DNA of 7,188 nt from an uncultured Treponema sp. (GTDB lineage Bacteria > Spirochaetota > Spirochaetia > Treponematales > Treponemataceae). Both the position numbers and the translations under genes were made by a program. Below are positions 1 to 5,372 of this stretch, piece by piece (the first letter of the stretch is position 1; each line of letters opens with the position of its first letter). The notes beneath the pieces are model-generated. The model had not been told where the DNA came from, did not search any database, and saw only the letters and a list, made by a program, of their open reading frames with translations. The stretch spans positions 1 to 7,188 of the forward strand of contig CALCEK010000089.1 in NCBI GenBank assembly GCA_937900125.1. The letters run 5' to 3'.

Positions 1-642
1 TTGTAATTTAGCACTTAATATAACAGGATTATGATCAGAATATATAAATCCAAAGTCTTCTGTTTTAACATTATCAACCGTAATATTAGAAGAAACAATA
101 TAGCCATCAATATAGTAATATTGGAAATTATCTTTATCAGCATCAACATATGGTTGATCTAGACTACGGCAAGTAGGTGTGTCCGTATCCATAAAGAATT
201 GCCACTCATCACCAAATTTTTTAACATCAATTTTTCCAGGTTTCCACAAGCCATCTTTTACTTTTATCTTGTCTTTATCAATAGTAGAAAAAATTTGATT
301 AAAGTCTCCACCAGCAATTACATAATTTCCTTTTTTAGCCTCTTCTTGTAATAGTTCAAGTTGCACACCTTCTGCAAGAGCTGTTTCTTTTGCCGCAAGC
401 AAAAATTGTTTCATTAAGTCAACGCCTGTTACTTTTAAGCCACAAAGGGCTAATTCCACAGCAATGCGCCCAAGTCCGCAACAAGCATCTAAAATTCGCG
501 AATCAGGTTTTGCATTTGTAATTTTTACACATTGCTCCGCAATACCTTTTGCTTCTGCCCAATGTTGTTCATCAAACATAATCGGGGCGTAGTTTAACCA
601 AAAATTTTCATTTTCAAACCATTCGGGCTTTTGTTTGCTCAA
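1..642 (-). CDS. Chimeric frame: N-terminal SAM methyltransferase joined to C-terminal EEP nuclease/phosphatase domain (runs off the window)
   Basis: This frame reads from a TTG at 642 to the window edge without a stop (214 codons seen). The TTG overlaps the upstream stop (TTGA) and has AAGG 8 nt upstream. Residues 1-98 look like the start of a class I SAM-dependent methyltransferase: an aromatic N-terminus (EWFENENFW), motif I at 50-65 (ILDACCGLGRIAVELA) and the acidic end of strand 2 (GVD, D75). The later half of that fold is missing. From about residue 100 the protein matches the C-terminal part of the endonuclease/exonuclease/phosphatase family: GGDFN at 111-115, CRSLDQPY at 158-165, YIDG at 177-180 and SDHNPV at 202-207. 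The EEP N-terminal catalytic half is missing. Neither half looks complete enough to be active. The cause could be in vivo recombination or an assembly join; I cannot tell which. ATG at residue 22 is a less likely start. Confidence 0.8.
   Translation of the reverse strand, partial: MSKQKPEWFENENFWLNYAPIMFDEQHWAEAKGIAEQCVKITNAKPDSRILDACCGLGRIAVELALCGLKVTGVDLMKQFLLAAKETALAEGVQLELLQEEAKKGNYVIAGGDFNQIFSTIDKDKIKVKDGLWKPGKIDVKKFGDEWQFFMDTDTPTCRSLDQPYVDADKDNFQYYYIDGYIVSSNITVDNVKTEDFGFIYSDHNPVILSAKLQ
335..355 (-). other. Approximate breakpoint between methyltransferase and EEP sequence
   Basis: The reading frame passes through here unbroken, but family identity changes between about residue 96 and 103 (LELLQEEAKK). 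A methyltransferase would continue to the strand-4 region here. An EEP protein would have a helix leading into the GGDFN strand. By hand count, positions 1-340 hold 3 CpG dinucleotides and 341-660 hold 10, so base usage also changes near this point. Confidence 0.6.
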
Positions 643-977
643 AGAAAAATCCTTTTATCATTAGATTCAGAGGTGATAGTAAAAATTTCATCGATTTGCG
701 CTTTTGTTAAACCAATCGATTTTGCGCGTGCAATAAAAAACTCGCGTTGAACTTGAAGATTTTGTTCAATACGCTTTCGCTCTTCGCGTTTAAGCGTAGA
801 AATTGTGTCGGCAAGCATATTTTCATTTTGTCTACGCCAAATTTCCGCCTTTAACTCAGTTTTATTTTGCTTAAGTTCTTGTATTTCGGTTTCGTACTCT
901 TGCAAAATTTTATCTTTTGCGGCTTTCTTTTTGGCGCGGACTTTTCTTTGTAAAATCTGAAAATCAGTTTCGGTCAT
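639..977 (-). CDS. Small highly charged coiled-coil protein, function unknown
   Basis: I do not recognise this 112-residue protein. It is rich in Lys, Glu, Gln and Arg, has no proline, cysteine or histidine, one glycine (G89) and one tryptophan (W47). Residues 5-85 read as a long, probably coiled-coil, helix. A short helix (KAQIDEIF, 92-99) and a polar tail follow. There is no signal peptide or membrane segment, so it is probably cytoplasmic. The ATG at 977 overlaps the rubredoxin stop (ATGA), and its own stop overlaps the TTG of the next frame (TTGA). There is no clear ribosome-binding site of its own, so translation is probably coupled to rubredoxin. The tight overlaps on both sides support a real gene. 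The sequence does not show a function. Confidence 0.75.
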   Translation of the reverse strand: MTETDFQILQRKVRAKKKAAKDKILQEYETEIQELKQNKTELKAEIWRRQNENMLADTISTLKREERKRIEQNLQVQREFFIARAKSIGLTKAQIDEIFTITSESNDKRIFL

Positions 978-1138
978 TCGCTAAGTGGAATGAATGCGTC
1001 TTTTGTTGCTCCGCAGACGGGGCAAACCCAATCATCAGGGATTTCGCTAAATGGTGTTCCTGGAGAAATGCCTCCTTCAGGGGCGCCAACGGCAGGGTCA
1101 TAAACGTAGCCACAAATTCCACACTGTTCTTTTTCCAT
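974..1138 (-). CDS. Rubredoxin
   Basis: This 54-residue gene encodes a small iron-sulfur electron carrier. The two Cys-x2-Cys knuckles that bind one Fe are intact: C6-G-I-C9-G-Y near the N-terminus and C39-P-V-C42-G near the C-terminus. Between them are the usual rubredoxin residues (YVYDPAVG, GTPFSEIPDDWVCP). Length is typical of the family. The ATG is preceded by AGGAG with a 7-nt gap, and a strong promoter lies just upstream. In anaerobes, rubredoxins commonly pass electrons to oxygen- or peroxide-reducing enzymes such as rubrerythrin, superoxide reductase or flavodiiron protein. None of those partners is in this window, so the specific partner is not known. It is the first gene of an overlapping three-gene unit. 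Confidence 0.96.
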   Translation of the reverse strand: MEKEQCGICGYVYDPAVGAPEGGISPGTPFSEIPDDWVCPVCGATKDAFIPLSE

Positions 1139-1158
1139 AAAAATTCTCCTTGTCGTAA

Positions 1159-1186
1159 ATTATAGCATAGACTTTTTGCTTGTCAA
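1159..1186 (-). promoter_or_regulatory. Sigma70-type promoter of the rubredoxin operon
   Basis: On the minus strand, TTGACA (1186-1181) and TATAAT (1164-1159) are both perfect consensus hexamers with a 16-bp spacer. Transcription should start near 1152, giving a leader of about 14 nt that contains the AGGAG at 1150-1146. This is the best-matching promoter in the window. Confidence 0.88.
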
Positions 1187-1202
1187 GTTTTCTGTTAAAT
1201 TA

Positions 1203-1322
1203 AACCTGTTCGGATACTTCAGTTTCAGAACAGGTTACTTTGAAAGGCGATGTTTAAAACCGCGCTATTTTAGCGTTTTTAAACTCGTTGACCTGAGCGG
1301 AAACAGGGTTTCCGAACAGGTC
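1203..1322. repeat. Three-hairpin intergenic element with terminal inverted repeats
   Basis: The ends are perfect 11-bp inverted repeats: ACCTGTTCGGA (1204-1214) and TCCGAACAGGT (1311-1321). Each end is also a hairpin. The left one pairs 1204-1217 with 1222-1235 (12 of 14) across a TTCA loop. The right one pairs 1290-1304 with 1308-1322 (13 of 15) across AGG. A central hairpin pairs GTTTAAAA (1252-1259) with TTTTAAAC (1277-1284), with CGCTA/TAGCG inside. All four outer arms derive from one word, about ACCTGTTCGGAAAC. The element lies between two diverging promoters, so a terminator role is unlikely. It resembles a miniature inverted-repeat element or a dispersed palindromic repeat; other copies cannot be seen from here. 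Confidence 0.7.
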
Positions 1323-1383
1323 TATTGAACAGAAATAGGAGCTGATTCACTTTGCCAATATGACATTTTATTGTTAAAAGTGC

Positions 1384-1412
1384 TAGACTTTTGTACTGTA
1401 TTAGCATATACT
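1384..1412 (+). promoter_or_regulatory. Predicted promoter of hprK, placing the start site at the ATG
   Basis: TAGACT (1384-1389, 4 of 6 matches to the -35 consensus) and TATACT (1407-1412, 5 of 6) are separated by 17 bp. The -10 box ends only 7 bp before the hprK ATG at 1420, so the expected transcription start falls on or next to the start codon. There is no ribosome-binding site between them. Confidence 0.55.
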
Positions 1413-1419
1413 CTTTGTT

Positions 1420-2409
1420 ATGTCTGACAATGTTTTTACAGTTCTTGACTTGCTTGATTTAAACTTAAAAGGAAGAAATTCTCTCAATTTACATTGTATT
1501 GCAGGTCGTTCTGGGCTTTCTCGCCAAATTAAAATTGCAGACATAAATCGTCCGGGGCTTGCGCTTTCTGGCTTTTACGAAGCATTTTCTTATGACCGAA
1601 TACAATTATTTGGTCGCGCAGAAGTTGCTTATCTTCAAAAGTTGCGAAATGAAGGATATTCAGATTCCCTAAAAAAATATTTTTCTTATGACATTCCGTG
1701 TTCGATTTTTACGCGCAATTTAAAACCTGACGATTATTTTCTTGCGATGGCAGAATCGAGCCGAAGTCCTGTTTTGCAAACCGATTTGGAATCAACGGAA
1801 TTTTCCACACGGCTTTTGCGAATTTTTTCCGATATTTTTGCAGAAAAAAAAGCTCTTCATGGTGTTTTGGTGGCTGTTTTTGGAGTCGGAATTTTGCTTT
1901 TGGGCGATAGTGGCGTTGGAAAAAGTGAAACGGCTCTTGAGTTGATTGAACGCGGACATATGCTTGTTGCAGATGACACCGTTGAGTTACGCTGCATAAA
2001 TGGAAACTCCATAATGGGTCGAGGTGCAAACAAGTACATCAGTCACCACATGGAAATTCGCGGCTTGGGAATCATAAATATTGCGCAGTTATATGGTGTC
2101 GGCTCAATTCGGGAACAAAAAGAAGTTCAATTAGTTGTAAAACTTGAAACATGGGATAATAACAAAGTTTATGACCGCTTGGGAATTGAAACGCGAACAA
2201 CGGATTTGTTGGGTGTAAAAATCCCATATATCGAAATTCCTGTAAAACCTGGCAGAAATCTTCCTATTATAATAGAAGCGGCTGCAATGAATGAGCGATT
2301 AAAAACGCTTGGGTATTTTTCCGCTCGCGAATTCAACAAAAATGTGCTAAAGTGGATTGAGGAAGGTCAAGCTCAAGACGCATATTACGGAAATGTTGAC
2401 GTTTACTAA
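1420..2409 (+). CDS. hprK: HPr kinase/phosphorylase
   Basis: This enzyme phosphorylates, and under other conditions dephosphorylates, HPr on Ser46, coupling energy state to carbon regulation. The protein has 329 residues, close to the family norm. The N-terminal domain (about 1-135) carries the family opening (FTVLDLL, then NRPGLALSGF at 43-52). The C-terminal kinase domain has HGV with the catalytic His147, the P-loop GDSGVGKS (162-169), VADDTVEL (183-190), the signature around MEIRGLGIINI (211-221) and PVKPGRNL (274-281). Its target, HPr, is encoded next downstream. The start is fixed by the family N-terminus and by an in-frame TAG at 1402; no upstream start exists in frame, and there is no Shine-Dalgarno sequence. 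Treponemes are known to keep HprK and HPr without a full sugar PTS, so a regulatory role is likely. Confidence 0.96.
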   Translation: MSDNVFTVLDLLDLNLKGRNSLNLHCIAGRSGLSRQIKIADINRPGLALSGFYEAFSYDRIQLFGRAEVAYLQKLRNEGYSDSLKKYFSYDIPCSIFTRNLKPDDYFLAMAESSRSPVLQTDLESTEFSTRLLRIFSDIFAEKKALHGVLVAVFGVGILLLGDSGVGKSETALELIERGHMLVADDTVELRCINGNSIMGRGANKYISHHMEIRGLGIINIAQLYGVGSIREQKEVQLVVKLETWDNNKVYDRLGIETRTTDLLGVKIPYIEIPVKPGRNLPIIIEAAAMNERLKTLGYFSAREFNKNVLKWIEEGQAQDAYYGNVDVY

Positions 2410-2411
2410 AA

Positions 2412-2451
2412 GGACTCCTAAAACCCAAAACGCTAAAGGCTAGAGGAGTCT
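2412..2451 (+). other. Intercistronic stem-loop between hprK and ptsH
   Basis: GACTCCT (2413-2419) pairs perfectly with AGGAGTC (2444-2450), extended by a G-T wobble, around a 24-nt A-rich loop. TAAATTG follows instead of a U-run, so this is not a standard intrinsic terminator. It could be a weak attenuator or an RNA-stability or processing element that sets HPr levels apart from HprK. Confidence 0.4.
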
Positions 2452-2483
2452 AAATTGAAAATAAACAAAGAGAGGTTTTTATT

Positions 2484-2750
2484 GTGATTGAAAAAATTTT
2501 AACTGTTCGTAATAGGGCTGGAATCCATGCTCGCCCGGCGGCTCTAATTGCTCAAACTGCAAATAAATATCAAGCAGAAATAACTATAGAAAAAGATTCA
2601 ACAACTGTAAACGCAAAGTCGATAATGGGCGTTATAACAATGGCTGCATCTTACAATACAACTCTTGTGTTAAAAGCCGAAGGTTCAGACGAAGAAGAAG
2701 CCGCAAATGCAATCTTTAATCTGTTTGAAGCAAAATTTGAAGAGGAGTAA
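2484..2750 (+). CDS. ptsH: Phosphocarrier protein HPr
   Basis: This is an 88-residue HPr, the usual length. The EI-phosphorylated histidine is H15 in the motif GIHARPA (13-19). The HPr-kinase site is S46 in NAKSIMGV (43-50). Both sit at the canonical numbers, so the protein could take part in PTS phosphotransfer and in Ser46 regulation by the upstream HprK. It starts at GTG (2484), supported by AGAGG at 2471-2475 with an 8-nt gap and by the family N-terminus (IEKILTVRNRAG). Enzyme I and sugar permeases are not in the window. An intercistronic hairpin precedes it, and lexA follows after only 3 nt. The C-terminus is acidic (KFEEE). Confidence 0.96.
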   Translation: MIEKILTVRNRAGIHARPAALIAQTANKYQAEITIEKDSTTVNAKSIMGVITMAASYNTTLVLKAEGSDEEEAANAIFNLFEAKFEEE

Positions 2751-2753
2751 AAA

Positions 2754-3371
2754 ATGAAAACTCTTACAAACCGCCAACGTGAAGTGCTAGAGTTTATTGC
2801 GCAATTTACGGATGATAATATGTACCCTCCAACAGTTAGGGAAATCGGTGAACATTTTGGAATTTCTCTGCGTGCGGTTCAAGACCATGTGTCAGCATTG
2901 CAAAAAAAAGGCTATCTTTCGTTAAGTCAAAAACGCTCGCGGTCAATTCGGGTGTTAAAGGACGAACGCAAAAATCTTCCTATAAATTCGAATATGACTT
3001 CGATTCCGTTGTTGAATCCGACTGTTGAACCTGGAAAACAACCTTTGCAAGAAGGAACGATTCAAACTCAGTTGAATGTGGCACTTCCATTTATTCAGCT
3101 TGAAAAAAAATACGCGGCTTTAAAGATTTTAGACGATTCGATGATTCAAGCTGGTATTTTGCCTGGTGACATTGCCATTTTTGAACTTTCAGAAACTGCC
3201 CAGGAAGGTCAAATTGTCGCTGCTCTTGTTGACAACAATGTTTTGCTCCGTCGATTTTTCCCAGAATCAAATCGTGTCCGATTCCAAAGTGAAAATCCGC
3301 AGGTGCAAGCCTTGTATTGCCAAGGGGCAAATATCATCGGAATCCTTTCTGGTGTAATCCGAAGTTGTTAA
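2754..3371 (+). CDS. lexA: LexA-family repressor with degenerate self-cleavage site
   Basis: This 205-residue protein has the LexA layout: an N-terminal winged helix (LTNRQREVLEFI at 4-15, PPTVREIGEHFGIS at 25-38, ALQKKGYL at 48-55), a linker, and an S24-type C-terminal domain. Key residues of self-cleavage are altered. The scissile Ala-Gly is P93-G94 (VEPGK), and no other Ala-Gly or Cys-Gly occurs between the two domains. The nucleophile is present (S129 in DDSM), but the glycine two before it is D127. The catalytic lysine position (VTVKR in E. coli) reads VLLRR, giving Arg166, a CGT codon. The recognition helix region is also about one residue shorter than in typical LexA. It is likely a DNA-binding repressor. 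Whether it responds to RecA and DNA damage is doubtful. Its ribosome-binding site (AGAGGAG) lies inside the ptsH end. Confidence 0.88.
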   Translation: MKTLTNRQREVLEFIAQFTDDNMYPPTVREIGEHFGISLRAVQDHVSALQKKGYLSLSQKRSRSIRVLKDERKNLPINSNMTSIPLLNPTVEPGKQPLQEGTIQTQLNVALPFIQLEKKYAALKILDDSMIQAGILPGDIAIFELSETAQEGQIVAALVDNNVLLRRFFPESNRVRFQSENPQVQALYCQGANIIGILSGVIRSC

Positions 3372-3374
3372 GCT

Positions 3375-4400
3375 ATGTCCAAAAACGGATTTTACGTTTT
3401 TACTGGTCCTGAAGTCGGTGAAAAAAACGATGCAATTGCTCGAATCAAGACTCTTGCCCAAAAAAAAGTCGGCAATTTTGATTCTTACACCTATTATGCG
3501 GGCGACACTCGGCTTCAGGACATAATTGCGCAGCTTAGAAATGGTAGTCTTTTTACACCAGCTTTGTTCATTACGGTGCGCAACGCGGAACTCCTTAAAG
3601 GAAAAGAAGATATTGCACTTTTGACTTCTTGGGTCAATGCAACGGACGGCGGTGATGACATTTTAGTTTTGGTTTCTGACGAAAACGGAATCGAAAAAAA
3701 AATCGAAAATCTCGCTCTTTCTGACCACAAAAAAATCTTTTGGGAACTTTTTGAAAGCAACAAAATTCAGTGGGTAAATTCTTTTTTTAAGAAAAACGGC
3801 TTTTCTATTCGCGCTGATGCTGTGGAACAAATCCTTGATATGCTTGAAAATAACACGGAAACGCTAAAAAGTGAATGTTCGCGCTTTTTTTATTGTTTTG
3901 AAAAAGGGCATACAATCACGGTAGCCGATGTAGAAAAAATTCTTGCACACAATCGTGAAGAAAATGCGTTTACTTTGTTTGAGGCAATGGCGGATTCTAC
4001 CCATTCTCCAAAGGAACGCCTTGAGTCTTCGCTAGAAATCTTGCAGAAAATCCGCCTTTCAAAAGATTCAAATGGAATCGCGCTTATCGCGGGACTTACC
4101 TATTGTTTTCGCCAACTTCGCGAATGGCACAAATTACATTCAAAGTCAGCCCACCCTACAGATGTACAGTTGAAGATAGCTGGATTTTCGGGCAAAACAA
4201 ATCAAGCTCGCTACGCTTCTGCCGCACGTGTTTGGTCTTATGGTTCGTGCCTTGCGCTACTTGCGTTGCTTTCGGCAACAGACGCTTCCCTTAGAGAAGA
4301 TGGTGCTGCTTTAGAGGACACCCGACTTGTTTTGCTTTTGTACGCTGCCATTATAAAAAACGGCTCATTTTGCGCTGAATACGAAAATCCCCTCGATTAA
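3375..4400 (+). CDS. holA: DNA polymerase III, delta subunit
   Basis: This is the 341-residue clamp-loader subunit that binds and opens the beta sliding clamp during replication. Length and layout match HolA: an N-terminal AAA+-like fold starting FYVFTGPEVGEKNDAI (6-21), where the nucleotide loop is degenerate, as expected for delta, which does not hydrolyse ATP. The segment LRNGSLF (54-60) corresponds to the beta-binding loop of E. coli delta (its Leu-Phe pair), followed by hydrophobic strand residues and NAELLKG (70-76). The middle and C-terminal parts are helical, with the typical EQILDMLENN...LKSECSRFF stretch (146-172). The gene begins 3 nt after the lexA stop with no clear ribosome-binding site, so translation is probably coupled. 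No terminator is visible in the 18 nt before the converging gene. Confidence 0.92.
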   Translation: MSKNGFYVFTGPEVGEKNDAIARIKTLAQKKVGNFDSYTYYAGDTRLQDIIAQLRNGSLFTPALFITVRNAELLKGKEDIALLTSWVNATDGGDDILVLVSDENGIEKKIENLALSDHKKIFWELFESNKIQWVNSFFKKNGFSIRADAVEQILDMLENNTETLKSECSRFFYCFEKGHTITVADVEKILAHNREENAFTLFEAMADSTHSPKERLESSLEILQKIRLSKDSNGIALIAGLTYCFRQLREWHKLHSKSAHPTDVQLKIAGFSGKTNQARYASAARVWSYGSCLALLALLSATDASLREDGAALEDTRLVLLLYAAIIKNGSFCAEYENPLD

Positions 4401-4418
4401 AACAGAAAATCATAAGTT

Positions 4419-4646
4419 TTAGAGAGTATCCATATTATTTAAGATTTTTTTAAGCTCTAAAAGTTCTGCTTGGGTAAGAGTTATGCCTTTTCCCATTTTG
4501 CTGTGGTCAGGCGACCAGGAGCGCAAATCAAATTTTGCATCGCGCTCACCCCACGAAACAGAATTTAATTCAACTTTCCAGCCACCCTTGCTTTCCGAAA
4601 GAACTCCAAAATGCTCTTTTAGCTCAAACTTAAAATCTTCAGCCAT
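4419..4646 (-). CDS. YdbC/PC4-like nucleic-acid-binding protein
   Basis: This 75-residue protein matches the bacterial YdbC family, related to the eukaryotic coactivator PC4. The recognisable run is GVLSES (14-19), GWKVELNSVSWGERDAKFD (22-40), then RSWSPDHSKMGKGITLT (42-58) and a C-terminal helix (AELLELKKIL). Family members bind single-stranded DNA or RNA as dimers through a curved beta sheet. The physiological role in bacteria is not well defined. The start has GGGAG (4656-4652) 5 nt upstream. It lies 12 nt downstream of the Nudix gene on the same strand, so the two are probably co-transcribed, and it converges with holA. Confidence 0.85.
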   Translation of the reverse strand: MAEDFKFELKEHFGVLSESKGGWKVELNSVSWGERDAKFDLRSWSPDHSKMGKGITLTQAELLELKKILNNMDTL

Positions 4647-4658
4647 ATTTTCTCCCTT

Positions 4659-5204
4659 TTAGTTAGCAATTTTTTGTCTGTAAAGTGCAATAGCACTTCC
4701 CATCAGTGCGTGAAAAAACTCACCAGAACCCATTTTTTCAAAAACAGTTTCTTTTTTAAGTTTTAAAGGCTCAACAAATTCATCAGAATCAAGACTTAAA
4801 TTAGACTTAAATTGTAATTGTTTTGCGCAAAAAACAAAAACGTGATTGTTAAACAATGCAGGATTCGGATTAAATTTTCCCAAAAAAATCAATTCTCCCG
4901 CTTCTGCCCCAGTTTCTTCCTTTAATTCACGCCTTGCTCCCGCTTCTGGCTCCTCGCCTTTTTCAATAACACCGCCAGGAAACTCAATGCTTAAAGCTTT
5001 TTCTCCATGCCGCCATTGTTCAACCATCAAAAAGCAATTTTCAAGTTCAGGAATCACAATCACCCAATCTGGAGCTTCATTTACAATGTAAATTCCTTCT
5101 TGCCCATCAGGACCTTGGCTTTTGCGTTCAGTTACCGTAAAAACGGGCGTGTGGAAAACTTCAGTTCGACTTTTTTCCTGCCATTTTAAATCTGCACTCG
5201 ACAT
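4659..5204 (-). CDS. Nudix hydrolase, ADP-ribose pyrophosphatase-like
   Basis: A complete Nudix box is present: G78-x5-E84-x7-R92-E-L-x-E96-E97-x-G99-A, preceded by EFPGG, the layout of ADP-ribose pyrophosphatases and related nucleoside-diphosphate-sugar hydrolases. The conserved glutamates should bind the metal. An N-terminal strand region (VFTVTERK, 21-28) and QWRHG (64-67 region) are typical of the NudF/ADPRase subgroup. The substrate is not settled by sequence alone. I place the start at ATG 5204 (181 residues), because GGAG (5214-5211) lies 6 nt upstream. Two ATGs further upstream (5234 and 5222) are in frame, but have no comparable ribosome-binding site and would add residues unlike the family. 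The YdbC-like gene follows. Confidence 0.93.
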   Translation of the reverse strand: MSSADLKWQEKSRTEVFHTPVFTVTERKSQGPDGQEGIYIVNEAPDWVIVIPELENCFLMVEQWRHGEKALSIEFPGGVIEKGEEPEAGARRELKEETGAEAGELIFLGKFNPNPALFNNHVFVFCAKQLQFKSNLSLDSDEFVEPLKLKKETVFEKMGSGEFFHALMGSAIALYRQKIAN

Positions 5205-5221
5205 AACATTCTCCAATTTCA

Positions 5222-5250
5222 TTGCAAAAATCAAAATAATCTTCTATACT
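5222..5250 (+). promoter_or_regulatory. Candidate promoter for the kinase-pgsA unit
   Basis: TTGCAA (5222-5227, 4 of 6) and TATACT (5245-5250, 5 of 6) have a 17-bp spacer. This would give a leader of about 116 nt. A second candidate is nearer the gene: TTTAGT (5305-5310, 3 of 6) and TATTAT (5328-5333, 5 of 6), also 17 bp apart. I cannot choose between them with confidence. Confidence 0.4.
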
Positions 5251-5252
5251 AG

Positions 5253-5281
5253 ACTTTGTGCGGAAACTTTTCCGTAAAAGT
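5253..5281. promoter_or_regulatory. Imperfect palindrome between divergent genes
   Basis: ACTTT-gtg-CGGAAA-ct-TTTCCG-ta-AAAGT forms 11 paired bases with one asymmetric bulge. It starts just after the TATACT box at 5245-5250, where a repressor site or the first hairpin of the transcript would be. It has no U-run, so it is not a clear terminator. Confidence 0.35.
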
Positions 5282-5372
5282 CGATTAGCTTAAAATTCGC
5301 ACTATTTAGTTCTCAAAAATGTACCCCTATTATAGTGCATTTTGGCAAAAAAGAAAAGACAAGGAGGCTTGT

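Noticed and set aside
917..1165. An 82-codon plus-strand open frame opposite rubredoxin
   Set aside because: It is antisense to a certain rubredoxin gene and its promoter region, has no family resemblance and is a shadow.
2455..2483. Promoter-like TTGAAA and TTTATT 17 bp apart before ptsH
   Set aside because: The ribosome-binding site of ptsH lies inside the spacer, so a transcript from it could not be used with that site; the -10 match is also weak.
4401..4418. A terminator between converging holA and the YdbC-like gene
   Set aside because: Only a 5-bp AAAAC/GTTTT pairing is possible, without a GC stem, so termination here is not supported.
5205..5234. Longer starts for the Nudix gene at 5234 or 5222
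   Set aside because: GGAG at 5214-5211 fits only the ATG at 5204.
5319..5372. Longer start for the cytidylate-kinase-like gene at ATG 5319
   Set aside because: No ribosome-binding site, residues unlike the family, and a strong AAGGAGG directly precedes ATG 5373.
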